Source: an uncultured Bacilli bacterium (GTDB taxonomy: Bacteria; Bacillota_I; Bacilli_A; ML615J-28; CAG-698). From it: DNA of 64,000 nucleotides. The notes beneath the pieces are model-generated. The model searched no databases, was not told the origin of the DNA, and worked only from the letters and a program-made list of their open reading frames with translations. The stretch is from NCBI GenBank assembly GCA_934096585.1, contig CAKOMG010000006.1, forward strand, positions 1 through 64,000, in the 5' to 3' direction. Below are positions 46,034 to 53,845 of this stretch, in pieces. A program made the translations under genes and the position numbers. Within the stretch, counting starts at the first letter, position 1. Every line of letters begins with the position of its first letter.

Positions 46034-46039
46034 TATAAT
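46034..46039 (+). promoter_or_regulatory. -10 box of the phosphoesterase gene
   Basis: TGTTATAAT extended -10 on the plus strand, 20 bp before ATG 46059, divergent from the zinc-ribbon promoter. Confidence 0.6.
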
Positions 46040-46058
46040 AACTTTAGAGGTGATAAAT

Positions 46059-46595
46059 ATGACTTATTTAATTTTTAGTGATATTCATGGAACTTTAAAT
46101 TCATGCGAATTTATAATAAAAAAATATAATGAACTACAACCCAATAAATTAATTCTTTTAGGCGACATTTTATATCATGGACCAAGAAACGATTTGCCTG
46201 ACACTTACAATCCTAAAGCAGTTATCAAATTATTAAATCCAATTGCTGATAAAATAATTTGCGTAAAAGGAAACTGCGATGCTGAAGTAGATCAAATGGT
46301 ACTGAATTTTAAAATTTGGACTAATAAAACCATTAAATTTCATAACAAAAAAATATTATTAACCCATGGACATCATATTAATCATTTAGAACCAATTAAA
46401 AATAATAATATTAATATTGTTATACATGGACATACACATGTTAATAGGATTGATGTCATCAATAATTGTACATATATTAATTTAGGTAGTATTAGTATTC
46501 CTAAAGATAATATTAAATCTTATGCAATCATGAACGATAATGGTATTTATATATATGATATCAATGATATATTAATTCTAAAATATGATTTTTAG
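46059..46595 (+). CDS. YfcE-type metallophosphoesterase
   Basis: 178 residues from ATG 46059, placed 7 nt after AGAGGTGA; a GTG at 46050 lies in that SD. The calcineurin-like metal-binding motifs are complete and in order: SDIHGT near residue 6, LLGDI near 36, KGNCD near 74, THGHH near 107 and HGHTH near 127. YfcE/MJ0936-like enzymes are small cytosolic phosphodiesterases of broad specificity. One of few plus-strand genes here. Confidence 0.92.
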   Translation: MTYLIFSDIHGTLNSCEFIIKKYNELQPNKLILLGDILYHGPRNDLPDTYNPKAVIKLLNPIADKIICVKGNCDAEVDQMVLNFKIWTNKTIKFHNKKILLTHGHHINHLEPIKNNNINIVIHGHTHVNRIDVINNCTYINLGSISIPKDNIKSYAIMNDNGIYIYDINDILILKYDF

Positions 46596-46597
46596 TG

Positions 46598-46632
46598 AAA
46601 AAAAGGAGTGCAAATAACTGCACTCTTTTTTA
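46598..46632. terminator. Bidirectional terminator between phosphoesterase and rpsD
   Basis: AAAAAAGGAGTGCA-AATAAC-TGCACTCTTTTTT: symmetric hairpin with A-run and T-run, 3 bp from the plus-strand stop and directly at the rpsD stop. Confidence 0.93.
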
Positions 46633-47253
46633 CTATCTGTTATAGAACTCAACGATTAAGTTTTCTCTAATATCTGTTAAGAATTCAGAACGTTCTGGTA
46701 ATCTTACAAATGTTCCTTGTAATTTATCTTTATCAAATGCTACGTATTCTTTTGTTACTGGATTCATTTCAACAGAATCTTTAATTATAACCATATTTTT
46801 AGAATTTTCAGCAACCGCAATTACTTGACCTGGTTTGCAAATGTATGATGGAATATCTACTTTTTTGCCATCAACTGTAATATGACCATGGTTAACTAAT
46901 TGACGAGCTTGTCTTCTTGTAACTGCTAAGCCTAAACGATATACTAAGTTATCTAATCTAGATTCTAACATAATTAAGAAATTATCTCCATGTTTGCCTG
47001 GTAATTTACCAGCTTTTACGAATGTGTTATGAAATTGTTTTTCACTTAATCCATAAGTAAAACGTACTTTTTGTTTTTCTTGTAATTGTGTTCCGTATTC
47101 AGAAATCTTACCACGACGTTGTCCATGTTGTCCTGGTGCATAATCTCTTCTTGCTTTTCCATTTTTTCCAACTGCGAATTCTTTTCCAGTTTCTAATGTT
47201 GAAAACTTAAGTCTTCTTGAAACTTTCCATGCAGCTCCTGTGTAACGTGCCAT
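46633..47253 (-). CDS. rpsD: 30S ribosomal protein S4
   Basis: 206 residues. Primary 16S rRNA-binding protein. N-terminal S4 domain without zinc cysteines (ARYTGAAWKVSRRL), then the S4 RNA-binding fold ESRLDNLVYRLG...TRRQARQLVNHGH...VDGKKVDIPS, and a C-terminal YNR. SD TAGGAGGA. Preceded by a ~170-nt leader and a consensus promoter; in Firmicutes rpsD is a single gene under autogenous control. Confidence 0.98.
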   Translation of the reverse strand: MARYTGAAWKVSRRLKFSTLETGKEFAVGKNGKARRDYAPGQHGQRRGKISEYGTQLQEKQKVRFTYGLSEKQFHNTFVKAGKLPGKHGDNFLIMLESRLDNLVYRLGLAVTRRQARQLVNHGHITVDGKKVDIPSYICKPGQVIAVAENSKNMVIIKDSVEMNPVTKEYVAFDKDKLQGTFVRLPERSEFLTDIRENLIVEFYNR

Positions 47254-47426
47254 TTTTTATTCCTCCTATTATTTAAAATTTGTAAGGACTTAAATCTACA
47301 TATCCAAAAGACACTTATTAAAGGTTTCATCATCCAGCTAGACTACTACCTACCACCTTTGGTAAATCTTTAAAAGATATTTATTTAAGTGCTGTCTTAC
47401 TCGCACATCGGTTATTCTTATAACCT
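47254..47426 (-). promoter_or_regulatory. Long structured leader of rpsD (probable S4 autoregulatory leader)
   Basis: About 170 untranslated nucleotides lie between the predicted start site and the rpsD SD. A GTGC...GCAC stem near the 5' side and further self-complementary parts (GGTTATAAGAATAACC at the 5' end, the TCTTTTAAAGA palindrome) are visible. Bacillus rpsD carries an S4-binding leader; placement and length agree, but I cannot match the covariance model by eye. Confidence 0.55.
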
Positions 47427-47432
47427 TTATAT

Positions 47433-47461
47433 ATTATACACCTTTTACTAAAAAAAGTCAA
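47433..47461 (-). promoter_or_regulatory. rpsD: rpsD promoter
   Basis: TTGACT, 17 bp, TATAAT on the minus strand: a strong sigma-A type promoter between the anti-sigma gene and rpsD. Confidence 0.85.
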
Positions 47462-47476
47462 ATATATTCTTATTAT

Positions 47477-47986
47477 TTATTTGGTAATTCTTTCGTTCAC
47501 ATATACATGAATTATTTTTTCTACAGTTTTTCCTTTTTTATCTACTCCTTCAATTGTTATATATAATTCCTTTGAAGTGGCTTTTAACGCTATTAATTCT
47601 CTTCCTTCAGTAATTCGAATATAATTTTGATCATTTACATACCATCTAATATTGGATAATTTATCTTCTCCATGAATAACTAATGAAATAACTTCTCCTT
47701 CAGTAATAAATATTCTATTATCATAATAGTTTAAATGTGTATCTTTATTAGATACATAAATACTATCTTGTACATATCTATTGTCGTCAATAATTATGAA
47801 TAAAGCAACTACTAATACTGCTAAAGTAACAAATCCCATTCCTATTTTACTTAAAAAAGCAATATTAATTTTCTTTTTTTCTTGAGGACAATATTTTTCT
47901 ACCGCCTTATCCTTAATTAATTCAAAACTTTTATTATAAGTCGTTTTACTCCTTATAAACTCTTCCAAACTTTTAGTTCTCATCAT
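47477..47986 (-). CDS. Putative anti-sigma factor, single-pass membrane protein
   Basis: 169 residues. A ~45-residue charged cytoplasmic N-terminus, one membrane helix at about 49-68, and an external beta domain of ~100 residues resembling Ig-like folds (NIRWYVNDQNYIRITEGREL). Overlaps the ECF sigma gene by 14 bp, the typical sigma/anti-sigma arrangement. No zinc HxxxCxxC anti-sigma motif is present, so it is not a ZAS-type factor. Role by position, moderately sure. Confidence 0.7.
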   Translation of the reverse strand: MMRTKSLEEFIRSKTTYNKSFELIKDKAVEKYCPQEKKKINIAFLSKIGMGFVTLAVLVVALFIIIDDNRYVQDSIYVSNKDTHLNYYDNRIFITEGEVISLVIHGEDKLSNIRWYVNDQNYIRITEGRELIALKATSKELYITIEGVDKKGKTVEKIIHVYVNERITK

Positions 47987-48500
47987 TTATTCCTCCCCTA
48001 AATTTTTTTATTGCACGATAATAAGTCGTTTTGATTGTAGTTGCTTTTTTATTATACTTTTGACTAATTTCTTTAAAAGTATATCCATAAATATCACATA
48101 ATAATATAATGTTAATTTCTTCTTCATTTAAAAATCTTTCCATTTCCATAATTATCTCTAAATATTCTTTACCCGAACTATCATCAATTAAAGAATTATA
48201 AACATCACAATAATTTATATATCTATTATGCTTATCATTGTAATAATTAATCACTTCATTTTTAGCAATTGTTATTAAATAATATTTTATATCTTTTATT
48301 GTCACAAAAAATATTCGATTATAAAAGTTTAGAAACGTTTCATTTGCAAGTTCTTCAACATCTAATTTATTGTTTACATATTTATTAATGACAAAACAAA
48401 TTAAATTAAAATAAGTATTATAAATTGCTTCAAAAACCCGTTCTATTTCAACTATATTATTCTTCTTTATGGCACGTTTTAATTGTACTTCTAATTTCAT
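47973..48500 (-). CDS. ECF-family RNA polymerase sigma factor
   Basis: 175 residues. Sigma-70 region 2 (ICFVINKYVNNKLDVEELANETFLNFYNRI, near 35-65) with the -10 recognition segment, and region 4 HTH (INIILLCDIYGYTFKEISQKYNKKATTIK, near 130-160). Region 3 is absent, as in ECF sigmas. Its promoter region has the AAC-N17-TGTCTTATT signal also found before the YD-repeat operon, implying autoregulation and control of that operon. Confidence 0.92.
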   Translation of the reverse strand: MKLEVQLKRAIKKNNIVEIERVFEAIYNTYFNLICFVINKYVNNKLDVEELANETFLNFYNRIFFVTIKDIKYYLITIAKNEVINYYNDKHNRYINYCDVYNSLIDDSSGKEYLEIIMEMERFLNEEEINIILLCDIYGYTFKEISQKYNKKATTIKTTYYRAIKKFRGGINDEN

Positions 48501-48530
48501 TTTTTTCTCCGCATTTTTGAGCCTTTATAC

Positions 48531-48562
48531 AATAAGACATTTTTCTACTAAAAAGTGTTAAA
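48531..48562 (-). promoter_or_regulatory. ECF-sigma-type autoregulatory promoter
   Basis: Minus-strand TTTAAC (48562-48557), 17 bp, TGTCTTATT (48539-48531). Both boxes and spacing equal those at 6721-6752, and the spacer also ends with a similar GTA(G)AAAA run. Start site near 48525, about 25 bp before ATG 48500. Confidence 0.72.
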
Positions 48563-48623
48563 CTATTTTTGAAAGTGTTTTTCATATTATACTTGTTAAA
48601 TCAAGAATTGTCAAATATATTTT

Positions 48624-48650
48624 AAAAAAGCAATGTATAAAACATTGCTC
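48624..48650 (-). terminator. Terminator of tldE-tldD
   Basis: GAGCAATG-TTTTATA-CATTGCTTTTTT hairpin on the minus strand next to the stop at 48655. Confidence 0.92.
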
Positions 48651-48654
48651 ATCT

Positions 48655-49920
48655 TTAACAAATATCAAATTGTTTTAATAATACATATTTAGGTCCTTCA
48701 TATCCATTAATTTTTGTTACTTCTTTTGATAATTCTAAAGTATTAACACATTCATTAAGATTTCCACTAAATGAAAAACCACTAATTGGATATGTATTTG
48801 TCCCATCAAAATAATTAGCTAGTCTTACTTCTCCACCAATATACCCAGCATACAAATCTAATTGAATACCAGACAAATCAATAATTTCAATATAAGGATC
48901 TTTTTTAAATTTTTCAACTGATTTATTGCCTTTATCTATCTTTAATGTGTTCAGTGCACCAGTTGGTTCAACTCCTAAATAGTAAGCGAAACGATTAGAG
49001 CCGAAATAAGCCTTTAAAATGCCATCACTAATTAATTCACATTCTTTTAATAAAATCCCTTCAGAATCAAAATAATCGGCCTTAGATGCTGTTTTAAGAC
49101 TTATGTTTAGCTTACATACCGGATTATCTTGAACACTCTCTCCAATTGACTTAAAATTACTCTTATGATAAACATCAGAATAGTTATATGTGGAAATTAG
49201 TTCTCTAAATAAGTCTTTTACATGTTCATCTTTTAAAATTACATTAATTTTTTTATTGCCTTCATTTTTAATGGTTTGGCTACGTAATAAAACATCATTA
49301 ATAGCATTAGCACTATCCTCTTTAATTTTATCAAAATCAATATTATCATACTTAAACATTCTATATAACTCTGTTTTATTGTTTTCATCCTTAAATGAAG
49401 GAATAGCTTCTACTTGAACATTAAAGGTATTCTTTTTATAATCTACACCATTGCTATTAACTATATGTGTTTCAACTTCATTATAAAATAATTCTAAAGA
49501 ATTAAATTTACATTTCTCATTACTAGCATTAATAAATACTAAAGCAATATCTTGAAGTAAGTTAAACGGATTTTCTGGTTTACCTTTAGCATTATAATTC
49601 TTTTTGCTTGTTCCTTTTACTAATTCATAATGTTCATTTTTAACAAATCCAGATGCAAATAAAGCATCTTCAATCAAAACTTCTAATTCTTTCATTGATA
49701 CATTATGCGATATAATAAAATTTGATGAACCTAAATATTTCTTGCCATTTTCTTCGAAAGTTTTGTATACAGTAACATGGTCTTCTAATGTTTCTGTTTT
49801 TCGTGTTGTTTCAAGATTTTGAAGCACATAGAACTCTTCAACGGTTTTTTTAACTGATTCAATTATTCTATATTCACTAACACCTTTATTATTTAGTGCT
49901 TTTAAAATTTTTTTAATCAT
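48655..49920 (-). CDS. TldE/PmbA-family metalloprotease subunit
   Basis: 421 residues from ATG 49920 (AGG six bases upstream; ATG 49926 directly abuts it). Homologue of PmbA/TldE, the non-catalytic partner in the TldD-TldE heterodimer that degrades unfolded or leader peptides. No HExxxH motif. Typical C-terminal block near YAGYIGGEVRLANYF and GFSFSGNLNE. Directly follows tldD with no gap. Confidence 0.9.
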   Translation of the reverse strand: MIKKILKALNNKGVSEYRIIESVKKTVEEFYVLQNLETTRKTETLEDHVTVYKTFEENGKKYLGSSNFIISHNVSMKELEVLIEDALFASGFVKNEHYELVKGTSKKNYNAKGKPENPFNLLQDIALVFINASNEKCKFNSLELFYNEVETHIVNSNGVDYKKNTFNVQVEAIPSFKDENNKTELYRMFKYDNIDFDKIKEDSANAINDVLLRSQTIKNEGNKKINVILKDEHVKDLFRELISTYNYSDVYHKSNFKSIGESVQDNPVCKLNISLKTASKADYFDSEGILLKECELISDGILKAYFGSNRFAYYLGVEPTGALNTLKIDKGNKSVEKFKKDPYIEIIDLSGIQLDLYAGYIGGEVRLANYFDGTNTYPISGFSFSGNLNECVNTLELSKEVTKINGYEGPKYVLLKQFDIC

Positions 49921-49922
49921 AC

Positions 49923-51326
49923 TCATCCTATTTTCACCTGTGCTTTAATACAACCGCCACCATCACTTACGCGTACCCATTCTTTATAGCCTTTACCGCA
50001 TGATCCAGCGCCTTCAATTTTAAAATCATTTGAAACCATTGATATCGATTCTAATAAATCAATTACATAACCACTCATTACTACTGGTGATATTACTTTG
50101 CCGGTAAATGCACCATTCTTAATTTCTCTTCCAAATACAGCAGTACATTGAATGCCCCAGTTTTTAGGATCTTCCATTCCATTATTTGTTTGCGCAATGT
50201 AGTATCCATAATCAACTGATTTAATCATTTCATCTAATTTTGTTTTTCCTTTTTCAAAGAATGTATTTGTCATTCTTGTATAAACTTTGCGTTTATAAGA
50301 TTCTCTTCTGCCATTTCCAGTTGGATGATAATTTAGAATTGAGGCACTTACGCTATCGCATATTCCTCCAACCAGAATTCCTTTATTAATAATGATAGTA
50401 TCTTGTGCTAAAACTCCTTCATCATCAAAGAAATATGAAGCAGCACTAAGTGTAGCACTGGCACCATCATGCATTGTTATTAATTTTGATGCAACCTCTT
50501 TATTCATATATTCTTGAGATTTTGCTCTATCTTTAACAAACATATCCATTTCAAGTCCATGACCAAACGCCTCGTGAGCAATTAATCCAGTAATTGATGG
50601 ATCAGTTATAATTGTATATACTCCTGGCACAGGAAGTGTAGCATCAAGAAGTTCAAGTGCTACTTTAACTGTATCATCAATCATGCCTTTAAAACTCTCA
50701 AGAGCTTCATCAACTTTGGCATATCCATCCATATTATAATAGTATTTCATATTTTGCCCATCTCTAACTAAAGCAAAACAATGTGAATTGTTCCATGTAT
50801 AATATTGTTCTAAATCACGCTTTGTAGATAAATACATTTTGGATACTTCATTGTTTTCAAATCCTACTTTTACATTTATTACTTTGTCATTTAATTTCAT
50901 CCCATAATCAGAATATTCTTTTAATAGCGTTGTCAATTCCTCAGGAGAATGTACCGCTGAATTATCTTTTCTTCTAAACTTCTTCACTAATTCTTCTTCT
51001 TGAATTGGTTTTGCATTAACTTTACTAGTTTTAACATTTTCATTAACTAATGTGTTAATTTCATTTATTATCTTATCAATACTTTTTTCTTCTAATTCAC
51101 TAAATGAATATTCACTATATACTCCTTTGTAGAATACGCGTAATACAAATCCACATTCTGTAATTGAAGATGAACTAATTACTACTGATGATTTATCTAC
51201 ATAATAAATTTTGCCTTTAACATCTGTTCCTAATACACTAACGAATTCATATTCATGTGCTAATTTTTCTATTAACATTCTTACTAAAGGCTTTTTCTTT
51301 TTCAAATACTTTGAAAACTTATCCAT
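49923..51326 (-). CDS. tldD: TldD-family zinc metalloprotease
   Basis: 467 residues. Catalytic HEAFGHGLEMD (HExxxH) near residues 249-259 and the downstream zinc-Cys region GAGSCGKGYKEWVRV near the C-terminus. In other bacteria TldD/TldE cut peptides such as microcin or linear precursor leaders. SD AAAGGATG. Confidence 0.93.
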   Translation of the reverse strand: MDKFSKYLKKKKPLVRMLIEKLAHEYEFVSVLGTDVKGKIYYVDKSSVVISSSSITECGFVLRVFYKGVYSEYSFSELEEKSIDKIINEINTLVNENVKTSKVNAKPIQEEELVKKFRRKDNSAVHSPEELTTLLKEYSDYGMKLNDKVINVKVGFENNEVSKMYLSTKRDLEQYYTWNNSHCFALVRDGQNMKYYYNMDGYAKVDEALESFKGMIDDTVKVALELLDATLPVPGVYTIITDPSITGLIAHEAFGHGLEMDMFVKDRAKSQEYMNKEVASKLITMHDGASATLSAASYFFDDEGVLAQDTIIINKGILVGGICDSVSASILNYHPTGNGRRESYKRKVYTRMTNTFFEKGKTKLDEMIKSVDYGYYIAQTNNGMEDPKNWGIQCTAVFGREIKNGAFTGKVISPVVMSGYVIDLLESISMVSNDFKIEGAGSCGKGYKEWVRVSDGGGCIKAQVKIG

Positions 51327-51367
51327 TTATATCACATCCTTTGAACTTAATTATATATTAAATATTA

Positions 51368-52090
51368 TTATTTTTCAATATGTTTTTTACATAAGAATGA
51401 TATTTTTTTGTAAATTAAGAATGTAATCAATGATACAATCGTTGATAAAATTAAATTAAATGGAACCACCGCAAACAATAAATATTTAATCATATAATTG
51501 CTTTCATTTACATTTGGAATCATTGATAATAATCCTATTAAAACATTGACATCATTATTAAAGTATAGTGCAAGATAAAATGGTATATTAATTAACCAAT
51601 TTGTTAATACACTAATCAACACCCAAGATATAGATCCAAAAACTAAGGATATTATGGCTCCTTTCTTTGTTTTGTGATGATCATATATAATTGAACTAGT
51701 TAAAACAACAGTAATTCCAATTAACATATCTGCTAATTCTCCAACACATGCGGTCGAAGTAAATGGTAATTTTAAACATGTTCTTAATAATACAACAGTA
51801 ACTCCTTCAATTGGTCCTAAAATAAATCCAATAATAATAATAGGTAGCATTGATAGATTCATTTCTAAAAATGATGGAAAGATTGGTAAACTTATTTTTA
51901 AAAAGTAAAGAATAAATGAAAGAGCTGCAAACAAAGATATCAAACTAATATCTCTTAATGTCATTGCCTTTTTTAATTTAAACACTCTAATTAGCCATAA
52001 AACAACAAGTACAACAATAATAGCAAGTGCAACTAATAATTTTAGAATAGTTGTATTTTCTTGCAATTTTTCAACAAACGATAAATTCAT
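51368..52090 (-). CDS. ribU: ECF riboflavin transporter S component RibU
   Basis: 240 residues with six hydrophobic segments (about 18-34, 45-65, 77-97, 105-130, 147-180, 205-228). The LISLFAALSFILYF start and FLEMNLSMLPIIIIGFILGP segment are typical of RibU. It works with EcfA1/A2/T encoded at 28.7-31.4 kb. The FMN riboswitch and terminator directly upstream support riboflavin specificity. Confidence 0.95.
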   Translation of the reverse strand: MNLSFVEKLQENTTILKLLVALAIIVVLVVLWLIRVFKLKKAMTLRDISLISLFAALSFILYFLKISLPIFPSFLEMNLSMLPIIIIGFILGPIEGVTVVLLRTCLKLPFTSTACVGELADMLIGITVVLTSSIIYDHHKTKKGAIISLVFGSISWVLISVLTNWLINIPFYLALYFNNDVNVLIGLLSMIPNVNESNYMIKYLLFAVVPFNLILSTIVSLITFLIYKKISFLCKKHIEK

Positions 52091-52111
52091 AAATAATACT
52101 CCTTTTAATAT

Positions 52112-52142
52112 AAAAAAACGTGCTCATCTTCAAAGCACGTTA
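52112..52142 (-). terminator. Riboswitch-controlled terminator before ribU
   Basis: AACGTGCT-TTGAAGATG-AGCACGTTTTTTT on the minus strand, between FMN aptamer and ribU. The loop holds TTGAAGAT, complementary to ATCTTCAA at the 5' strand of aptamer stem P1. This gives an obvious alternative pairing for antitermination when FMN is absent. Confidence 0.9.
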
Positions 52143-52168
52143 AAAAAGTAATTTAATATGTATTAAAT

Positions 52169-52273
52169 TCTTCTTTCATCTAGACTATACTATCGGTACT
52201 GGAATTACACCAATTCATGCCTAAGCTTGTGGACTATAACCACCGGTCGGGAATCACACCCTGCCTTGAAGAT
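52169..52273 (-). promoter_or_regulatory. FMN riboswitch (RFN element)
   Basis: Nearly all conserved RFN blocks appear in order on the minus strand: CTTCAAGGCAGGGTG, ATTCCCGACCGGTGG, AGTCCAC, TTGGTG..ATTCCAGTACCGA, AGTCTAGATGAAAGAAG. Positioned ahead of ribU with a terminator between, i.e. transcription off when FMN is bound. Confidence 0.97.
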
Positions 52274-52279
52274 ATCTAT

Positions 52280-52308
52280 ATTATACTCTTATCTTTTTTA
52301 TATTGCAA
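52280..52308 (-). promoter_or_regulatory. ribU: Promoter of the FMN riboswitch-ribU transcript
   Basis: TTGCAA, 17 bp, TATAAT on the minus strand; transcription should begin within a few bases of the aptamer. Confidence 0.82.
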
Positions 52309-52313
52309 GTATT

Positions 52314-52703
52314 TTAATTTATTTTTATACTCTTTTTGATTTCTTGATTAGGTTTAGGAACATTAATTACTAGTAATCCATAATTTAAAGCAGCTTTAAT
52401 ATTTTCTTCTTTTACATCACCAACATAAAAGCTTCGTTTTACATTATTAAATAACAATTCTCTTCTAACAAATTTTTTATTTGTTTCATTGTCTAATTCG
52501 TCATTTTGATTAATTGTCACTATTAAATAACCATCTTCAATTGCTATATCTATATTTTCTTTTTTTATTCCTGCTACATCAATACTAAAAATGTATTCTT
52601 CATCTAACTCATATATGTTGGTTCTTAGATGTGTAGGATTGTTTTTAATATTTAAAAAAGGGAAATTTTCATCAAATAAATCGCTAAACAAGTTCTTTTT
52701 CAT
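52314..52703 (-). CDS. Small heat-shock protein, Hsp20/alpha-crystallin family
   Basis: 129 residues if started at ATG 52703 (AGGAG eight bases upstream; ATG 52709 also possible). ATP-independent holdase. The alpha-crystallin domain spans ~30-118 with NYGLLVINVPKP at the conserved (A/N)G-x-L-x(3)-P position; the C-terminal IKKSIKIN carries the I-x-I tail. No CIRCE-like repeat seen upstream. Confidence 0.93.
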   Translation of the reverse strand: MKKNLFSDLFDENFPFLNIKNNPTHLRTNIYELDEEYIFSIDVAGIKKENIDIAIEDGYLIVTINQNDELDNETNKKFVRRELLFNNVKRSFYVGDVKEENIKAALNYGLLVINVPKPNQEIKKSIKIN

Positions 52704-52761
52704 TTTCATCACTCCTTGTAAATAGTATATGAAAATTTAATTTTTTTATACCTAATGATAG

Positions 52762-52797
52762 AAAAAAACACCTCAATACAAGGTGTCTTCTTATTAT
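52762..52797 (-). terminator. Terminator of the pgk-tpiA operon
   Basis: AAGACACCTTGTATTGAGGTGTTTTTTT-type hairpin (ACACCTT / GAGGTGT arms) on the minus strand after the tpiA stop. Confidence 0.92.
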
Positions 52798-53552
52798 TAT
52801 TTTACTGCTGCTTTTACAAGTGTAATGAAATCTTCTGGTTTTAATGATGCACCACCAATTAAAGCTCCATCAATATTTGGCTTTGCCATTAATTCATCAA
52901 TATTTGATGTTTTAACACTTCCTCCATATTGAATTCTGATTGCTTCACTTGTTGCTTGATCATATAAGTTTCCAACAGTTTCTCTAATAAATCCACATGT
53001 TTCATCAGCTACATCTGCTGTTGCAGTTTTACCAGTTCCGATTGCCCATATTGGTTCATAAGCAATAACTAGTTCTTTCACTTGTTCACTTGTTAATCCA
53101 GCTAAATCTTTTTCTAATTGACTTCTTAACAATTCATTTGTTTTACCACTTTCTCTTTGTTCAAGAGATTCGCCAACGCAAAGGATTGGTTTTAATCCAT
53201 GATTAAACGCTTGATGTAATTTTTTATTTACTGATTCATCAGTTTCATTAAACATTGCTCTTCTTTCGCTATGTCCAATAATTACATATGTAACATCTAT
53301 ATTTGTTAACATATTTGGGGCAATTTCACCAGTAAATGCACCTTGTTCTTCAAAATGCATATTTTGTGCACCTATTCTTAAATTTTCGCCTTGACGTTCT
53401 ACTAATAACTCTAAAGTTACGAATGGAGCACAAATTACACTATCAACTAATTCAATTGAAGGCATTTGATCATTGACTTTATAGATGAATTCTAAAGCTT
53501 CATCTCTTGTTTTATACATTTTCCAGTTTCCTGCTATAATTGGTTTTCTCAT
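52797..53552 (-). CDS. tpiA: Triosephosphate isomerase
   Basis: 251 residues, full length. Interconverts DHAP and glyceraldehyde-3-phosphate. Motifs: GNWKMYKT (catalytic Lys), VIIGHSERRAMF (His), AYEPIWAIGTGKTA (Glu) and IQYGGSVKTSN. Third gene in pgk-HPr-like-tpiA. Confidence 0.98.
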   Translation of the reverse strand: MRKPIIAGNWKMYKTRDEALEFIYKVNDQMPSIELVDSVICAPFVTLELLVERQGENLRIGAQNMHFEEQGAFTGEIAPNMLTNIDVTYVIIGHSERRAMFNETDESVNKKLHQAFNHGLKPILCVGESLEQRESGKTNELLRSQLEKDLAGLTSEQVKELVIAYEPIWAIGTGKTATADVADETCGFIRETVGNLYDQATSEAIRIQYGGSVKTSNIDELMAKPNIDGALIGGASLKPEDFITLVKAAVK

Positions 53553-53562
53553 TTTTAGCTCC

Positions 53563-53814
53563 TTATTTTATCATTTCTTGTAGGGCAGCAATTGCTTCCT
53601 CAGCATCATCACCATATGCTTCAATTTCAATTTGAGCGCCATCTAAAACAGCTAAAGACATAATTCCTAAGATTGATTTTAAATCAACTTCTTTTCCTAA
53701 ATATTTTAAAGTCATATCAGATTCATAATCAGATGCTTTTTGAACGATCTTTTGTGCCATTTTAGCATCGATTCCCGATGTATTTTCTACAGTCATTTTA
53801 CAAAGTTTTGCCAT
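53563..53814 (-). CDS. HPr/Crh-like protein lacking the phosphorylatable histidine
   Basis: 83 residues, HPr fold throughout. Where HPr has G-(I/L)-H-A-R-P, this protein has GIDAKMA: the active His15 equivalent is Asp16, and Arg17/Pro18 are changed too. The regulatory serine region is kept (LKSILGIMSL, Ser47). This is the pattern of Bacillus Crh (Gln at 15, Ser46 kept), which cannot carry PTS phosphate but can be phosphorylated by HPr kinase to aid CcpA. Placed inside the glycolytic operon, SD AGGAGG. A regulatory role is inferred. Confidence 0.88.
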   Translation of the reverse strand: MAKLCKMTVENTSGIDAKMAQKIVQKASDYESDMTLKYLGKEVDLKSILGIMSLAVLDGAQIEIEAYGDDAEEAIAALQEMIK

Positions 53815-53845
53815 TGTTATCCTCCTAAAGAAATTTTTTTATTTT

